From assembly GCA_036186865.1 (NCBI GenBank), contig AP025046.1:36039291-36103290 (forward strand): 64,000 nt of DNA, written 5' to 3'. The notes under the pieces are model-generated. The model did not search any database. It was not told the DNA's origin and worked only from the letters and a program-made list of their open reading frames with translations. Of this stretch, positions 12,720 to 27,200 are shown in pieces. Within the stretch, counting starts at the first letter, position 1. Every line of letters begins with the position of its first letter. This DNA comes from Eustoma russellianum (taxonomy: Eukaryota > Streptophyta > Magnoliopsida > Gentianales > Gentianaceae). A program made the position numbers and the translations under genes.

Positions 12720-12721
12720 AT

Positions 12722-14146
12722 TGTTAGGTCCCTTAGAACACACTAGAAGGGGGGGTTGAATAGTGTGTTCACCAAGTATGGATATTTTGTGGCTATTTTT
12801 CGTTTTGAGTGCAACCAATACTTGGATGTGTTCTTTAGAAAGATAAAACTTGAAAGACAATAAAGAACACAGTATGTATAGAGGTTCAAGTCAAGAGACT
12901 CTACTCCTCTACCTTCTTGATGTTTCACAAGAAGGATTTTGAAATGGGGATTGTTATTTCTTTTGGGGGAAACAACAACCAAAACAAAATCAAAAGAATA
13001 CAAACTAGGCAACCTTGCCTAGACCACAACCAAGAGTTCTAACACTTTGAAGTTTGCCTCCAAAGATCTTCTTTGCCCTCAAAGAAATCTTGTAGGGAGA
13101 ATAGTGCACCACACACTATCAAAACCCTTCAAAGTTTAGAAAACTTAAACAAAGAGCACCCTTGCTCCTTGACCAACAATCTACCAAATCTCTCACAGAA
13201 AATCTCACCAAGAAGAAGACTCTTCTTCTTACAATAATCACTCTCAACAATAAAGTAAGATATACAAAGATTACAAATATTTTGAGAGCTTGAGCTTGAG
13301 AGAACTTGAGAGCTTGTGAGTAGTAGAAAGTTGGAGAAGAGAATGAACAAAACCCTTTTTTATCAACCTTCAAAATTCTTCCCGTTTGAAACCTTCTGCC
13401 CAGCCAATAATGGGATTTGGCAGCTTGTGAAGGTACAGCAGCATTCTTGGAAAACTTTCTTGGCATGTAGCAACCATTTAGAAGAAGATTCAAAACCTTG
13501 GCCAAGAATGGAAACCTGGAAACTCTGGGTATGAGAGAAGACCTGCTGAAACAACACTAAAGAAGAGGGTACAAAGAGTCAACTGGTTAGAAAATGAAGC
13601 AAAAAGACATTTGTACCGTTGAGCACATGAAGCGCCTAATCTGTCTAAAGAATAGGCGTTCAAAGTAGGATGAAGCGCTTAATGTGAAAGAGAACATGCG
13701 TTCGAAGTCACATTAAGCGCCTAATGTTGGCAACTGAGTGCGTTCGAAGTGACATGAAGCGCCTCATGTAGCACTTCATACAAGTTCGAACTAAAACTGA
13801 CATTTTCTCAGAACCAGCTCTTGGGAAAGCGTGTTTGCTCAGAGAAAAGTACTTTTGACTTGGTGAGACACTTGAAGCGCTTAAAGTAGCGTTCGAAGTG
13901 TTCGGACATTTCATCAGGACACATGAAGCGCTTGATGTAAGCGTTCGAAGTGTCCTGACTTTCAACACTTCACATGAAGCGCCTGATCAAGGCGTTCGAA
14001 GTGTTCTGGTCATCACCAAGACACATGAAGCGCCTGAAGTGAGCGTTCGAAGTGCACTGACTTCAAACAATCAACTTGAAGCGCTTAATCAATATTTTCT
14101 AATGCCAACCTTGTGCAAATCATCAAAACCAAATCATATTCTAACA
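12722..14146 (-). repeat. 5' LTR of copy B
   Basis: 1425 bp; on the minus strand TGTTAGAATATG...CCTAACA. Palindromic-unit array at about 13620-14095. Followed on the plus strand by target-site copy ATACA. Confidence 0.93.
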
Positions 14147-14409
14147 ATACAGAGATAGTATATGTAATCCAATCATTATCATAGCTTGATACTGGATTAG
14201 TAATGGTTAAGCTAGTAAATTATGACCCAAAAGCTTTGTATGTTGATAAGGTGTCAGATTCAATAGTTGATATTTAAAGTCGAAATACACAAAGCTATAT
14301 CTAAAATTATCAATGGGTGACAAGTTTCCTATCCTTTATGTACTCATAATTCTGCTACATAATACTCATACCTCTCTATTATTAGCAATGGATTTCTTTA
14401 TTTTTGCAG

Positions 14410-14476
14410 AGGTCTACCATTTTGGTTACATGATGTTCCTGGCATTGTCTTTCGGACTGACAATGAACCCTTCAAG
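14410..14476 (+). CDS. BGAL: beta-galactosidase exon 1 of window
   Basis: After TTTTTGCAG; completes a split codon, then GLPFWLHDVPGI and RTDNEPFK; donor GTAACA. Confidence 0.93.
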
Positions 14477-14617
14477 GTAACATTGTTCTCATTATGGCTC
14501 ATGTACGTTTTTTCTTTACATTAATAACATTGTCACGTATAGATTGAACGTTTAACAATTTATCTGAAGCATACAATCAGCAAAAATATTAATATTCAGT
14601 GGACACGTCACTCTTGT

Positions 14618-14654
<37 letters not shown>

Positions 14655-15147
14655 GTATGTATATATAGACATACACACACACATATGTATATATAGCGAA
14701 AAACCTTTAGGTCTAGCGGTTGAGTAGCATTTATCCCATCCCCGAGTCTCGAGTTCGATTCTCCTCCCCAATTTTTTAAAAAAAAAGAAAATATATATGT
14801 ATATATGTGTGTGTGAGTGTGTGTGTGTGTATCAAGCCATTGGGAAGAGAGCTCCTGACCACCCGACTCAGCAGACTTTTCGATTACCTTCTACTACTAA
14901 TCTAGTGTTTGATGAAGTAGATTAGACTAAAACTATCTATGTATCTTTTAGTTTATTCAATTTCCACTTGTTCATTTTTCAGCTAACTCACTGATTGGCC
15001 TTCCCTCTCATCTCAGGATGAGGCAAGGAATTAAATCAAATGCTTGTTGTTCAATATCTCGGCTGCCCTCCCTTCCCCGTGGTTGTTTAAATAATTAGCC
15101 TTAGTGCTGTTAAGTTTCTTGCTTCAGAGAAGATAGAAGCACCGGTT

Positions 15148-15200
<53 letters not shown>

Positions 15201-18200
15201 TCGGAGGCATGATTGATATGAAAACTTTGACTTCATTAGAATGAGAGCCAAATGATGGTTGACTTGTGACAAATTAAGCTAACTTAGTAATTGTATCTGA
15301 CTATCCATACCCTAAAAAGAAAAAAGAAAAAAAGAAAAAGCAAGTGCATCCATTTATATATTTTGGAAAAGGAAATGACCTTTTAATTGCATTCATGCTG
15401 GCAGATCAAATTTTTCATTGAGAGGAAGAAATGTGTTGTACATATCCTCTGAAATTTTCATTCTTTTTATCAATGGCAGTCACACATGCAAAATTTCACA
15501 ACTGCAATAGTGGACATGTTCAAGGCGGAGGGATTATACGCACCACAAGGAGGGCCTATCATACTTTCACAGGTCGAACCGTAGAGTAAATTTTCTTTTT
15601 TTCCGATTATAATGTTAATATTAACCAGAGAAATCAAAACATAGCCCTATTTGTAGGCACACATGCCGACCTACATGTTCTATTTAGTAATGTATAGCAA
15701 TCTTAAAACATATGAGCAACGCGTCTAAGATATGTGTATAGAGTAAATGTTGTGCTTGATGCATGCATGTGCGTGTACATTTCATGTGAAACTGGACTAT
15801 GATAATGTAGATTGAGAATGAGTACCAAAACATAGAGAAAGCATTTCATGAGAAGGGCCCGGTTTATGTTCGTTGGGCAGCAGCAATGGCAGTGGGACAA
15901 CAGACTGGGGTTCCATGGGTGATGTGCAAACAAGATGATGCTCCTGACCCAATTGTGAGTATCCTTCATTTTATTTTGGAAAGCTGTTACCTTACTGATG
16001 CTTTTTTAAAATAGTAGACAAGTCTAACAGCATTTGCTATACTCGAGCACGTTTCTGTTTTGTAATGTACATGACTTAGTTCAGTTTACTTCAAGTAATG
16101 TCTTACATGTCACTTATTTTGGTTTATGTTAGAGCAAAGGCCATGTCATGGATTTTTTTGGGGTGGGGGGGGGGGGGTGGGGTTCTTGCATTCGGGAGAA
16201 ACCCATTCAGCTCATCCTACAAAGATTGAAATTGATAGAATAGATTCTCCACTTGATCCTTTCTCATCTAGCTCACTCTACAAAGATTGAAGTTGACGAT
16301 GTAGATTAGGCTAAAACTATCTACGTATCTTTCGGTTGATTCAATATCTTTTCCACTTGCTCCTTTCTCATCTAGCTCACTGATTGAATAAGACGAATCT
16401 GTCTTTTCCTAGTTCTCATCGAGCTCACGTTTCAATCAATCAATCAATCATTACCCAAGATATCCCAACGGCATCAAAAGCTATCATTAGAGTCTGGGAA
16501 GGGTGAGCGGCAGACAAATAATACCTATATCCCAATGGATAGAGAGTTTGCTTCCCGGCTCTATATGTACCAGCATAAATGACAAAGAAATAGGTATATG
16601 ATGTGCTAGTGTGTTATTGATAGAATTCAGTAAACACAAATAGGAATGCAAGACAAAGACAGAAACATAAACAAAAAAAGTGCATGGTCAACCTAAAGTG
16701 TAACTAGTATCTAAGTTTGTAAATAAACTCTAAGGTGCCCTATATTCAGTATAAATCTTGTTCACATTAATCTTTTGTCTCTATGAATTTAAGAATATCA
16801 TTGTTAAGGCGCTAATATATCTTAGGATGATTTGAGCAAATATTTTGATTTTCAATTTTGGACTTATCAACAAAGATAACATTAAATATTCAACTGGTAC
16901 TTATTTTAATCTTCATACCATGAAAAGGTAGCAGGAGATTTTATATTCATCAATGGCTGCTAAAACTTTTACAAACTGCAGATCAACGCATGCAACGGGA
17001 GGAAATGTGGAGAAACATTTGTAGGACCTAACTCCCCAAATAAGCCTGCAATTTGGACTGAGAATTGGACGAGTTTGTAAGTAATGCAATTGGAAGTGCC
17101 TTTGATTTCTCTTTTGCAGGGAAATATATTTTTTTTGCTGACAATTTTCTCTCTTTTTTTGGTTGAAGCCTTCAAACCTATGGTGATATTACACCATTAA
17201 GATCGGCTGAGGATATTGCGTTTCATGTTGCTTTATTCATAGCAAAAAAGAACGGATGCTTCATAAATTACTACATGGTGTGTTTAAATAATACAAGTAA
17301 ATTCACAAGTTAATTTTTTTTGGTTTTTACCACGAGGTGTCCTGGATGGTTCCCAACTGTGGACGGCACCTTTAAGCCATGTCCATATTCACAATCCTCG
17401 ATCACCAATTTGTGGGTGTCTCGAAGGACAGAATGGCTGACCCCAAAGTTAATTTGATCATTATTTTTCTTCCCTGTGCAAAGTAATGCTTCTTATCACT
17501 TCCCATGTTTACTTTAATTTGTTGTAGTATCATGGTGGAACCAATTTTGGAAGAACTTCATCAGCATACATTATTACAAGTTATTATGATGAAGCTCCTT
17601 TGGATGCATATGGTATGCTACTTGCATCATGACCAAGTCCATAAGTGTAGTCATTAATTTTTATTTTTTATTTTTTCATAGCTAGTGACACTCTGCATAT
17701 CAGGATTATTAAGGCAGCCAAAATGGGGTCATCTCAGAGATTTGCATGCTACCTTAAAGTCATGTTCGAAAACTCTTCTTTATGGATTACCATCAAATAT
17801 GTCATTGGGTGATCAACAAGAGGTAAGTGCTCACATAGTCTCGTTACCACATATAAAGAGCGTGTCTGAGTTATTTAAAATGGTATCAGAGCTAGAGGTT
17901 TTGGGTTGATATCATGACAGTCCTGCGTTCTGAAAATATTATCTACTTGAGTAATGTTGTAAGTCCACATGTGGTGGGGATTAATAATTCTATAAATATG
18001 GAAACGTGTTACACCATGCGTATATAAATTACTGGACTAAGCTTGAGGAGTTGGGTTAAGTTTGTAAATGAATAACACAACATATGTGAGTAGGTGTGTT
18101 ACGTCTATGAATGCACCATGTTAGAATATGTTGAGTTTTGATGATTTGCACATTTTGGCACATTGAACAAGGGATTAGGCGCTTCATGTGTGTTGTTTGA

Positions 18201-21200
18201 AGTCAGTATACTTCGAACTCCTACATTAGGCGCTTAATGTACCTTGGTGGAGTCCAGTACACTTCGAACGCCTAGATTAGGCGCTTTATGTGAAGTGTCT
18301 GGATCTGCGAACACTTCGAACGCCTAGATTAGGCGCTTCATGTGAGTGTTTGAAAAACAGGACACTTTGAACGCCTAGATTAGGCGCTTTATGTGACCTG
18401 TTGAAAAGTGCGAACACTTTGAACGCCTCTTTAGGCGCTTTATGCAGTCCACTATGCCAAAAGTACTTTTCCCCTGGTTGGGCACGTACTCCTAAGTACT
18501 TCTCTGAGTAAAAGTCAGAGTTAGTTCGAACAGCATGAAGTGCCACATTAAGCGCTTCATGTGACTTCGAACGACTTAAGAAGCCCACATTAGGCGCTTG
18601 ATGTGACTTCGAACGACTGTTCATTTTCACATCAAGCGCTCAATGTCACTTCGAACGCCTGTGCTTTTGCACATTAGGCGCTTCATGTGACCAACGTTAC
18701 AAAGGTCTTGAACTTCACTTTTTAACATCAGTTGACTCTTTGTACCCTCCCTTTTTAGTGTCTTTTTTGCAGGTTCCTCTCTGTTAAGTTTTTCAGGTTT
18801 CCTTTCTTGGCATTCACTTTGAAATCTCTCCAAGAAGTTGCTACATGCCAAAGGGAGATCTCCAATGATGAGGACTCACCACATGATGCCAAAACCCATT
18901 AATGTCAGTGCAGAGGGTTTCAAACGGGAAGAAACTTTGAAGATGATAAAAATAGGGTTTCTTCCATTTCTCTCTCCAACTTTCTACATTGCAAGCTCTC
19001 AAATTCTCTCAAGCTCAAGCTCTCAAAATACTTGTAATCTTTGTATTTTACTTTATTGTTGAGAGTGATTATTGTAAGAAGAAGAAGTCTTCTTCTTGGT
19101 GAGATATTGTGAGAGATTGGGTAGATTGTTGGTCAAGGAGCAAGGGTGCTCTTTTTTGAGTTTTCTAGACTTTGAAGGGTTAGTTGATAGTGTGTGGTGC
19201 ACTATTCTCCCTACAAGATTTCTTTGAGGGCAAAGAAGATCTTTGGAGGCTAAACTTCAAAGGGTTAGAATTCTTGGTTGTGGTCTAGGCAAGGTGCCTA
19301 GTTTTTATTTTTTTGATTTTGATTGTTGTTTCCCCCAAAAGAAATAACAATCCCCATTTCAAAATCCTTCTTGTGAAACATCAAGAAGGTAGAGGAGTAG
19401 AGTCTCTTGACTTGAACCTCTATACATACTTGTGTTCTTTACTTTCTTCAAGTCTTTATTCTTTCTAAAGAACACATCCAAGTATTGGTTGCACTTAAAA
19501 ACGAAAAATAGCCACAAAATATCCATACTTGGTGAACACACTATTCAACCCCCCCTTCTAGTGTGTTCTAAGGGACCTAACAATTGGTATCAGAGCCTCA
19601 TCTTGCTTATTTGAGTCCAAATACAAGATTTGATCATTTAGTATGGATCCCTTTGTTTTTGATGATTTGGGTTCTCCTAGTGCTGAACCTCCAGAAGAAG
19701 GCAGGAAACCCTATTCCCTTCTATCTCAAATGTTCATGTTAAAGTTCCCATGTTTGACCCTTTAAACTACCCACTGTGGAAGTCAAACATGGAAACCTAC
19801 TTGCGTTCTTGTTCTCACAGAATATGGGTTGAGGTCTCAAGAGGATCTATGATTCCCATTGATATTGATGATCCTACTCCTGAGGAGGAGTTTCAGTTGG
19901 CCATAAATAGCAAGGCTCTTGCTATTTTAAATAGCTCTCTTTCCCAAATGAGAGAGCTCAGATTCAAGGTGTCCAATCCGCACACGAGGCTTGGACAAAG
20001 CTTGAGATGATCCACGAAGGAACATCTCAAGTAAGAAAGGCCAAAAGGAGACAGTTGATAAAACAATTCTACAACTTCACTGTCCCCAAAGGTGAAAAGA
20101 TTGAAGAGTCCATCCAAAGATTCACCAAGCTTGTCAACCTTCTCAAAGCGGTTGGCAAGAAGATAGAACAAGAGGATCTAAACCATTGCTTCCTAAACAG
20201 TTTAGGAAGAGAATGGAACGCAAAAGTGACGGCCATTGAGGAGTCCAAGGATCTTGAAACAATCACCTTGGACGAGTTATACGGGAATCTCATCACTTAT
20301 GAGATTCATTTGGATGCACAAGAAAGAATGATCCTATTCGCCAATCTTCAAAGGCGTTGGTAGTTGAGTCGGAGGACTCGGATGATGAAGTCGGACTTCT
20401 TGTCAAAAGATTCCGACGTTTCGAGAAAGAATGGTGATGAAGCCAAGAGGTTCATCAAGGAAAATACTCCAAGGACAAGGTGAAGGACCAAGAGAATAAA
20501 TGCTACAAATGTGGAAAGCTTGGTCACTTCATGAAAGATTGTCGGGTGAAGGAGCCGCAACTCAAAGACAAGAAGGCCATCTACCAAAGGAAGAAGGCCT
20601 TGCAAGCGGAAGTAGCCCATTGGGAGAGCTTTCTTTCCGGGTCCGAGAGCGACAATGGCGATCGTGATGATCTTGCACTCACGGGGGTGGTGCAAGATGA
20701 TCTTGACAAGGAATTCTTTGCACTCATGGCCATCGACGATGACAAGGAGGTATGCAACATTTCATCTCACTATAGAATTATTGATGAACGAGATGATTTA
20801 ATACAAGAAAATGATCTCCTTGATTTAAAATATCAACGTGTCAAGAAGGAGTTTAAAGCATGCATAAATGAGTATAATGACACGTTAGAAATCACATTGC
20901 ATTGCAACTTGAGCATGATATAATTTTTAACTATGCATGTGATTGCACTTGAAGAGAAACATGATTTGATGAAATCATGTGCTCAAGCCCTTGAGGATAA
21001 GAAAAATGATTCAAGGGTAAGTGCTAAAAAGAGAGATCAAAGATGCATCTAGGCCAAGCATGAAAGCTAAAATCAAACCTAGTGCCATGTATGCATCTAA
21101 GAAGGGAAATAAAAGGAACAAGCACAAGTGATCAAGGAGTCCAAAACCTCCTTGAAGAAGCAAAGGCACATGCCTAAACAAAAGGCTAATGCACCAAAGG

Positions 21201-24200
21201 TATCACAACCTTTGGTTCATGTTGTGAAACAAAAACCTTCTTCATTCCAAAGAAGGTGGTTCCTAAGAAGGAAACACGACATGTGCCAATGCACAAACAT
21301 TCGCACAAGCATGCACCAACACACAAGCATACTCCTACATGTTTTTATTGCAATAGGAAAGGTCATGTAGAAAGAGTATGTAGAGCTAAAAATAAGAATC
21401 TTGTGTGGGTGCCGAAAGGCGAGATGAAGGTAACTAACCTTCAAGGACCCAAAACAAAAAGGGTACCAACTTCATATGGTTCTTTTGTAGGCCCTAGCAC
21501 TCAATGGAGAAAGCGAAGACAAGAAGGTCAAATGGGTCGTGGACAGTGGGTGTTCCAACCATATGACGGGAGACAAACGTCTCTTCCATAGACTCACTAT
21601 GCAAGACGGAGGAGTTGTCCACTTTGGCGGTAGCAAAGGCCAAATCAAAGGACATGGTATTGTGGGTAACGATTCCTTCTCTCTTAGTGATGTCTTATAT
21701 GTTGTAGGTCTTAAGTTTAACTTGATAAGTGTCAGTCAACTTTGTGATGCTAACTATGAGGTAACGTTTTTGAAAACAAAGTGTGTTGTGAAAAAGGAAG
21801 AAAAGATTTATTTGAGGCTTTGCGTTTCAAAAATATTTACAAAGTTAGCATCAATGATTTGGTTTCTCAAAATGTATCTTGTAGTTGCTAAGAATGATTT
21901 GACGCAACTATGGCATAGACGTCTCGGACATGTATGTTTCAAAACATTTAAATTTATTTGCGAAAATGATAAAGTCCGAGGCCTTCCAAAAATGAGTTTC
22001 GAAAACCATGACTTATGTGACACTTGTCAAAAGGCGAAACTTGTGAAAACAAGTTCAAACCCAAGACAAAATTTCCACCTCCAAGCCCCTACAATTGCTT
22101 CATATGGATTTGTATGGGGATGTTGGAACAAAAGCTTGGGTGGTAAACATTATACCTTCGTGGTAGTAGATGACTATACTCGTTATACGTGGGTGATGTT
22201 TCTTGCTAAGAAAAGTGATGCATGTAGTGAGTTTATAAGTCTAAGTAAACGATTGGAAAATCATGTGGGTGACACCATCAAAACCATCCGTAGTGATCGT
22301 GGTGGTGAGTTCGATGGTGATTTCGAAAGGTTTTGTGTATCCAAAGGATACTCTCATGACCTTTCGGCACCTAGAACTCCTCAACAAAATGGTGTGGCCG
22401 AACGAAAGAATAGAACTCTACAAGAAATGTGTAGAGCAATGTTGAATGAGTTCGGTTTGCCTAAGTATTTTTGGGCCGAAGCGGTAATGCCGCTTGCCAT
22501 GTGATCAATCGTGTCTATTTGAGACCATACCTAAATGTGACACCCTATGAGCTTTGGAATGGAAAAGTTCCCAACATTGGGTATTTCAAAGTCTTTGGTT
22601 GCAAGTGTTTTATACTTAATACCAAAGATACTTTGGACAAACTTGACCTCAAAGCGGATGAAGGTATCTTTATTAGGTTATGCCTCAAATAGTAAAGCAT
22701 TTCGTGTTTTCAACAAAAGGAGTCAAAAGGTGGAAGAATCAATCCATGTTAAGTTTAATGAGTCACTTAGTGACGAACCTAAACTTAATGAGGATTGTGA
22801 AGAGGATGAAGATGTGACTCCTCAAGAAGAAATTCTTGAGGATGTTCCTATGGTTGTTCCTCAACGAGAGATCGTTGATGATCCTCCAAATGGAAACATC
22901 TTCATTGACTTGAGAGTTGAACCTCTTGAAGGTACTCCTCCACCTTGTGTAAATGAACTTAGTGAGTCAAGTAAAAATTCCCTACTCATGTTGATTCACA
23001 AAATGTAGAAATGCATCACACATTCCGGAACATGAGGTTCATGTGATGATGAAGGTTCATCTCTTCCGGAACATGATCAAGAGGAAGTTGGAGGTGATGT
23101 CCAATCTTCCTAGATCATTTAAGCACAAAAGTTCTCACCCTCAAGAGTTAGTCATAGGTGATTTAAATAGAGGTATCACCACACGAAGGCAATATAGAGA
23201 GAATGCATTTGTCTCTCTTATAGAGCCTAAAAATATTAAAGATGCACTTCTTGATGAAAATTGGATCTTGGCTATGCAAGAAGAATTAAACCAATTTGAA
23301 AGAAGTGATGTTTGGGAGTTAGTTCCCAAACCACACGATCATCCTATTATTGGTACGAAATGGGTTTTTCGTAACAAGATGGATGATCAAGGTAATGTCA
23401 CTAGAAACAAGGCTAGGTTAGTTGCTCAAGGATACCGTCAAGAAGAAGGTATTGATTTTGATGAGACATTTGCACCCGTAGCACGGCTTGAAGCTATTAG
23501 AATGTTATTAGCATATGCTTGTTATAGAGATTTTACACTTTACCAAATGGATGTTAAATCCGCTTCTTGAATGGTGTTATTCAAGAGGAAGTGTATGTTG
23601 CACAACCTCCCGGGTTTGAATGTCATGATTCACCACATCATGTCTTCAAACTTAAAAAGGCTCTTTACGGCCTCAAACAAGCTCCAAGAGCTTGGTACGA
23701 GAGGTTAAGTACTTTTCTTCTTAATAATGGTTTTTCAAGAGGTAAAGTTGACACTACTTTGTTCATAAAAGAACAAGGTAGGAATCATTTAATTGTTCAA
23801 GTATATGTTGATGATATTATTTTTGGTGCTACTAACAATTGTCTTTGTGAGCAATTTGCTAGTCTTATGCAAGGTGAGTTCGAGATGAGCATGATGGGCG
23901 ACTAAATTATTTCCTTGGATTACAAATCAAGCAAACCGAAGATGGGTGTACATTTCCCAAACCAAATACACAAGAGATTTGCTCAAAAAGTACAATTTTG
24001 GTGAAGGAAGAGAGGTGAACACTCCTATGAGCACAAGTGCAAAGCTTGACAAGGATGAAAAGGGAAAGCATGTCGAGGTAACCTTGTATCGTGGCATTAT
24101 AGGTAGTCTACTTTATTTAACGGCTAGTAGACCCGATATTTTACATGCAGTATGTTATGTGCTAGATTTCAAAGTGATCCTAGGGAGATGCATTTTATTG

Positions 24201-27200
24201 CGGTAAAACGCATCCTTAGATACCTTAGAAGTACTTTGAAATTTGGTTTATTTTATCCTAAGAATGCATTTTGATTTAAGAGGTTATTGTGACTCCGATT
24301 ATGCGGGGAGTCTAGTTGATAGAAAGAGCACCTCCGGAACTTGTCAGTTTCTCGGAGATTGTCTCGTTCTTGGTTCTCCAAGAAACAAAACAGTGTGTCT
24401 CTTCTACGGCGGAATCCGAATATGTGTCGGCCGCCTCGTGTTGTGCACAATTATTATGGATGACTAACACGTTAAATGATTATAACATTCACTTCTCAAA
24501 GGTGCCAATTTTGTGTGATAACACGTCCGCCATTAATATTGCACAAAATCCCGTCCAACATAGTCGGACCAAGCACATGAAGTGAGGTATCATTTCATCC
24601 GTGATTGTGTACAAAAGAACTTGGTAAGTGTAGAATTTGTTCCTACACATGACCAACTTGCGGACATTTTCACGAAACCCTTGCCTAGTGATGTCTTGTA
24701 TCCATAAGAAGTAGGTTGGGGTTGCTCAATATGGGTTGATAAAACCATTTTGAGTTTGAGCACGAAAATTTCAAAAATTTTCAAGATCAGCGCACATAAA
24801 GCGCTTATCTCAAATTGTTCAGGCGTTCGATATTACATCAAGCGCCTGATGTTAAGGATGTCACTTGTTCGAAGTGACATCAGGCGCTTTATGTTCTTTT
24901 GTTAAGGCGTTCGATGTAGGATTAAGCGCTTGATCTGAGCTTGCTCACTTGTTCGATGAAATAAAGCGCTCAATCCTCATCTCCACAGCCGTTCACCCTA
25001 CTTTTGAAGTCGTTCGATGTCACATTAGGCGCTTTAACCCTATTATTACACTGTCTTTTCGCCGCCTCTTCAGTTTTCGCGCCATTCAAGGACATCAATT
25101 CACCACGCCTCGGTTCTTCTTCCCCCCACGTCTGCCACTTCCCCCCCAGGCACTCTAACCGGCACGGCCGCAAACCGCGCGCCCACTCCCACGTCGCCGT
25201 ACTTCCTTCTCCACCATACTCCACCAACTCCTCCTCTTCCTCCTCACCCTTAAAAGCCAACCTTCTCTTCCTCTCTTATCACTCTTCTTCCATCTTACCT
25301 TAAAAATTTTCAAGACCTCTCCTTCTCCCAACAATGGCTTCCGCTGGTCCTTCCAAGCGTCCACGAACCCAAAAGCGAAAAACAACGGCTGGACAAGGTA
25401 TTGTCGAGCCTCCTGCAATCACAGCCATTCGAGTGGGGCTCACCAAGGATAACTTTCCTTGGCTAAAGAAATTTGATCCCGATATCAAAAAGCCTCCTCG
25501 CACCATTGACAAAGGTGCCCATATCTCCTACTAATCCGGGATGCTATTCCAATAATGGATAGCATCCAGTCGTCTTGTCATACCTCTGAAACTGCTCAAT
25601 CTCAGCAATCTTCCTGAGACGAGCACTGCCTTTGAAATTGTTCCTCTGTTGGAACATCAGGGCTGGACATCTCTTTGGTCCAGACCTGACATGCAAAAAT
25701 ACTCCCGCGAGCACACCCGGCTTTTCTATTCAAACTTGTGGGTCACCCCACAATCTGAGTCTCAATCATTTTCCCTCAACTCTGTTATTGATGGTACTCC
25801 TCTCAGCTTCACTATTCCTGAAATCTGTGAAGTCCTGAGAATCCGAAACGAGGGATTGACTGATTTTTCCGTATTTGACTGGAGTGCCAAATACGGCGTC
25901 GGAGCAGGACGTTAAATTCGATTTGGGGTATTTCCCCTCCAAGAAGACTCAGAACATGCCATTGGTGGATCGCATTCTGCTCGCGGTGGTCACCTACTGC
26001 ATCAATGGTAAGGCCACTAGAAATCCAAGCAACATGGATTTCTATGTCTCTTACCGTCTCAAGCATCAACCCAGCTGAATCTTGCCTGGATCATCATAGA
26101 AGTCATGTTTGCTGCTCTCCGAAAAGGGTCAAAAGCCTTGCCTTTTGCCAATATTGTCACAATATTGTTGAAGTCAAAAGGCGTTGATATTTCTGATGAA
26201 GACTTGACCCAAGTGGCCAAATCTGAAGTCTATGATCATTACAACATCGCCCAGGCAGTTGACTCGCAGAAAAGGAAGGCCACCACCATTCCTGATGAAG
26301 AGGAGGTCGAGGAAGGACCTCAAGATGCCGCCGGTGGTAGTAATTCTTCAGAATTACTATCACGCATTGCTGCCCTTGAACAAACTGTTCAGCAGTTGCA
26401 TCTTCGTAATGCTGAGCATGAAGCTCGGCATGTACGAAATGAACTGCGCATGACTGCGTTTCGCAATGCATTCATGCAGATCAGTCCATGGGCTCTTCCT
26501 CCTAATTTTGATGATTTAGGGGGAGAAAGTGGTGCTGGTGGTGGTGCTGGTGGTGATGATGATGCTGCTGGTGGAGGTGCTGGTGATGCTGCTGTGGTGG
26601 TGCTGGTGGATCCATGGGTGGATTCACTGATTTTGCCGCTAGTGTAGGTTTTGGCTTTAGTGGGTTTACACCACCAAGTGGTGGTGCTATGTAATTTTTT
26701 TCCTCTTTTCTGTTGATGTTAATTGTTTTTCCTGCAATTATTGAATGAAAATTTCATAACTTGATTTTATTGTTGATGTTCATTAAAATTGTTTCATCAT
26801 CTCATTTTGTTCAAGTTATTTTTCATTGCACTTAGTGAGGGGGAGCATATATTAAGGGGGAGCTTTGATAAGTTATGCATGTTGTGAAATCATCAAAAAG
26901 AGGGAGAATGTTAGAATATGTTGAATTTTGATGATTTGCACATTTTGGCACATTGAACAAGGGATTAGGCGCTTCATGTGTGTTGTTTGAAGTCAGTATA
27001 CTTCGAACTCCTACATTAGGCGCTTAATGTACCTTGGTGGAGTCCAGTACACTTCGAACGCCTAGATTAGGCGCTTTATGTGAAGTGTCTGGATTTGCGA
27101 ACACTTCGAACGCCTAGATTAGGCGCTTCATGTGAGTGTTTGAAAAACAAGACACTTTGAACGCCTAGATTAGACGCTTTATGTGACCTGTTGAAAAGTG

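Larger units (their letters stand above)
7434..14146 (-). mobile_element. SIRE-like copia retrotransposon, copy B (antisense, gap inside)
   Basis: A complete insertion read on the minus strand: 5' LTR 14146-12722, PBS, gag, start of protease, then a 10-N gap, the additional ORF, polypurine tracts and 3' LTR 8865-7434. It is flanked by the perfect 5-bp target-site duplication ATACA (7429-7433 and 14147-14151). Pol from mid-protease to RNase H is absent, although copies C and D carry about 3.5 kb there, so the 6.7-kb length is an assembly collapse or a deletion at the gap. LTR type and additional ORF resemble copy D, not C. Confidence 0.93.

Noticed and set aside
14618..15198. AT runs as origin or matrix-attachment signals
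   Set aside because: Plain dinucleotide microsatellites in an intron; nothing further supports a function.
16140..16200. Poly-G tract as a functional G-quadruplex
   Set aside because: A single run in an intron; similar runs near 5709 and 63077 suggest simple-sequence drift or sequence error.
18170..18690. CRISPR-like regular repeats about 50 bp apart
   Set aside because: The units are imperfect palindromes inside a plant LTR and are present in both LTRs; no cas genes and a eukaryotic context.
21808..22023. Minus-strand ORFs within pol of the copia copies
   Set aside because: Antisense shadows of the integrase and RT coding strand.
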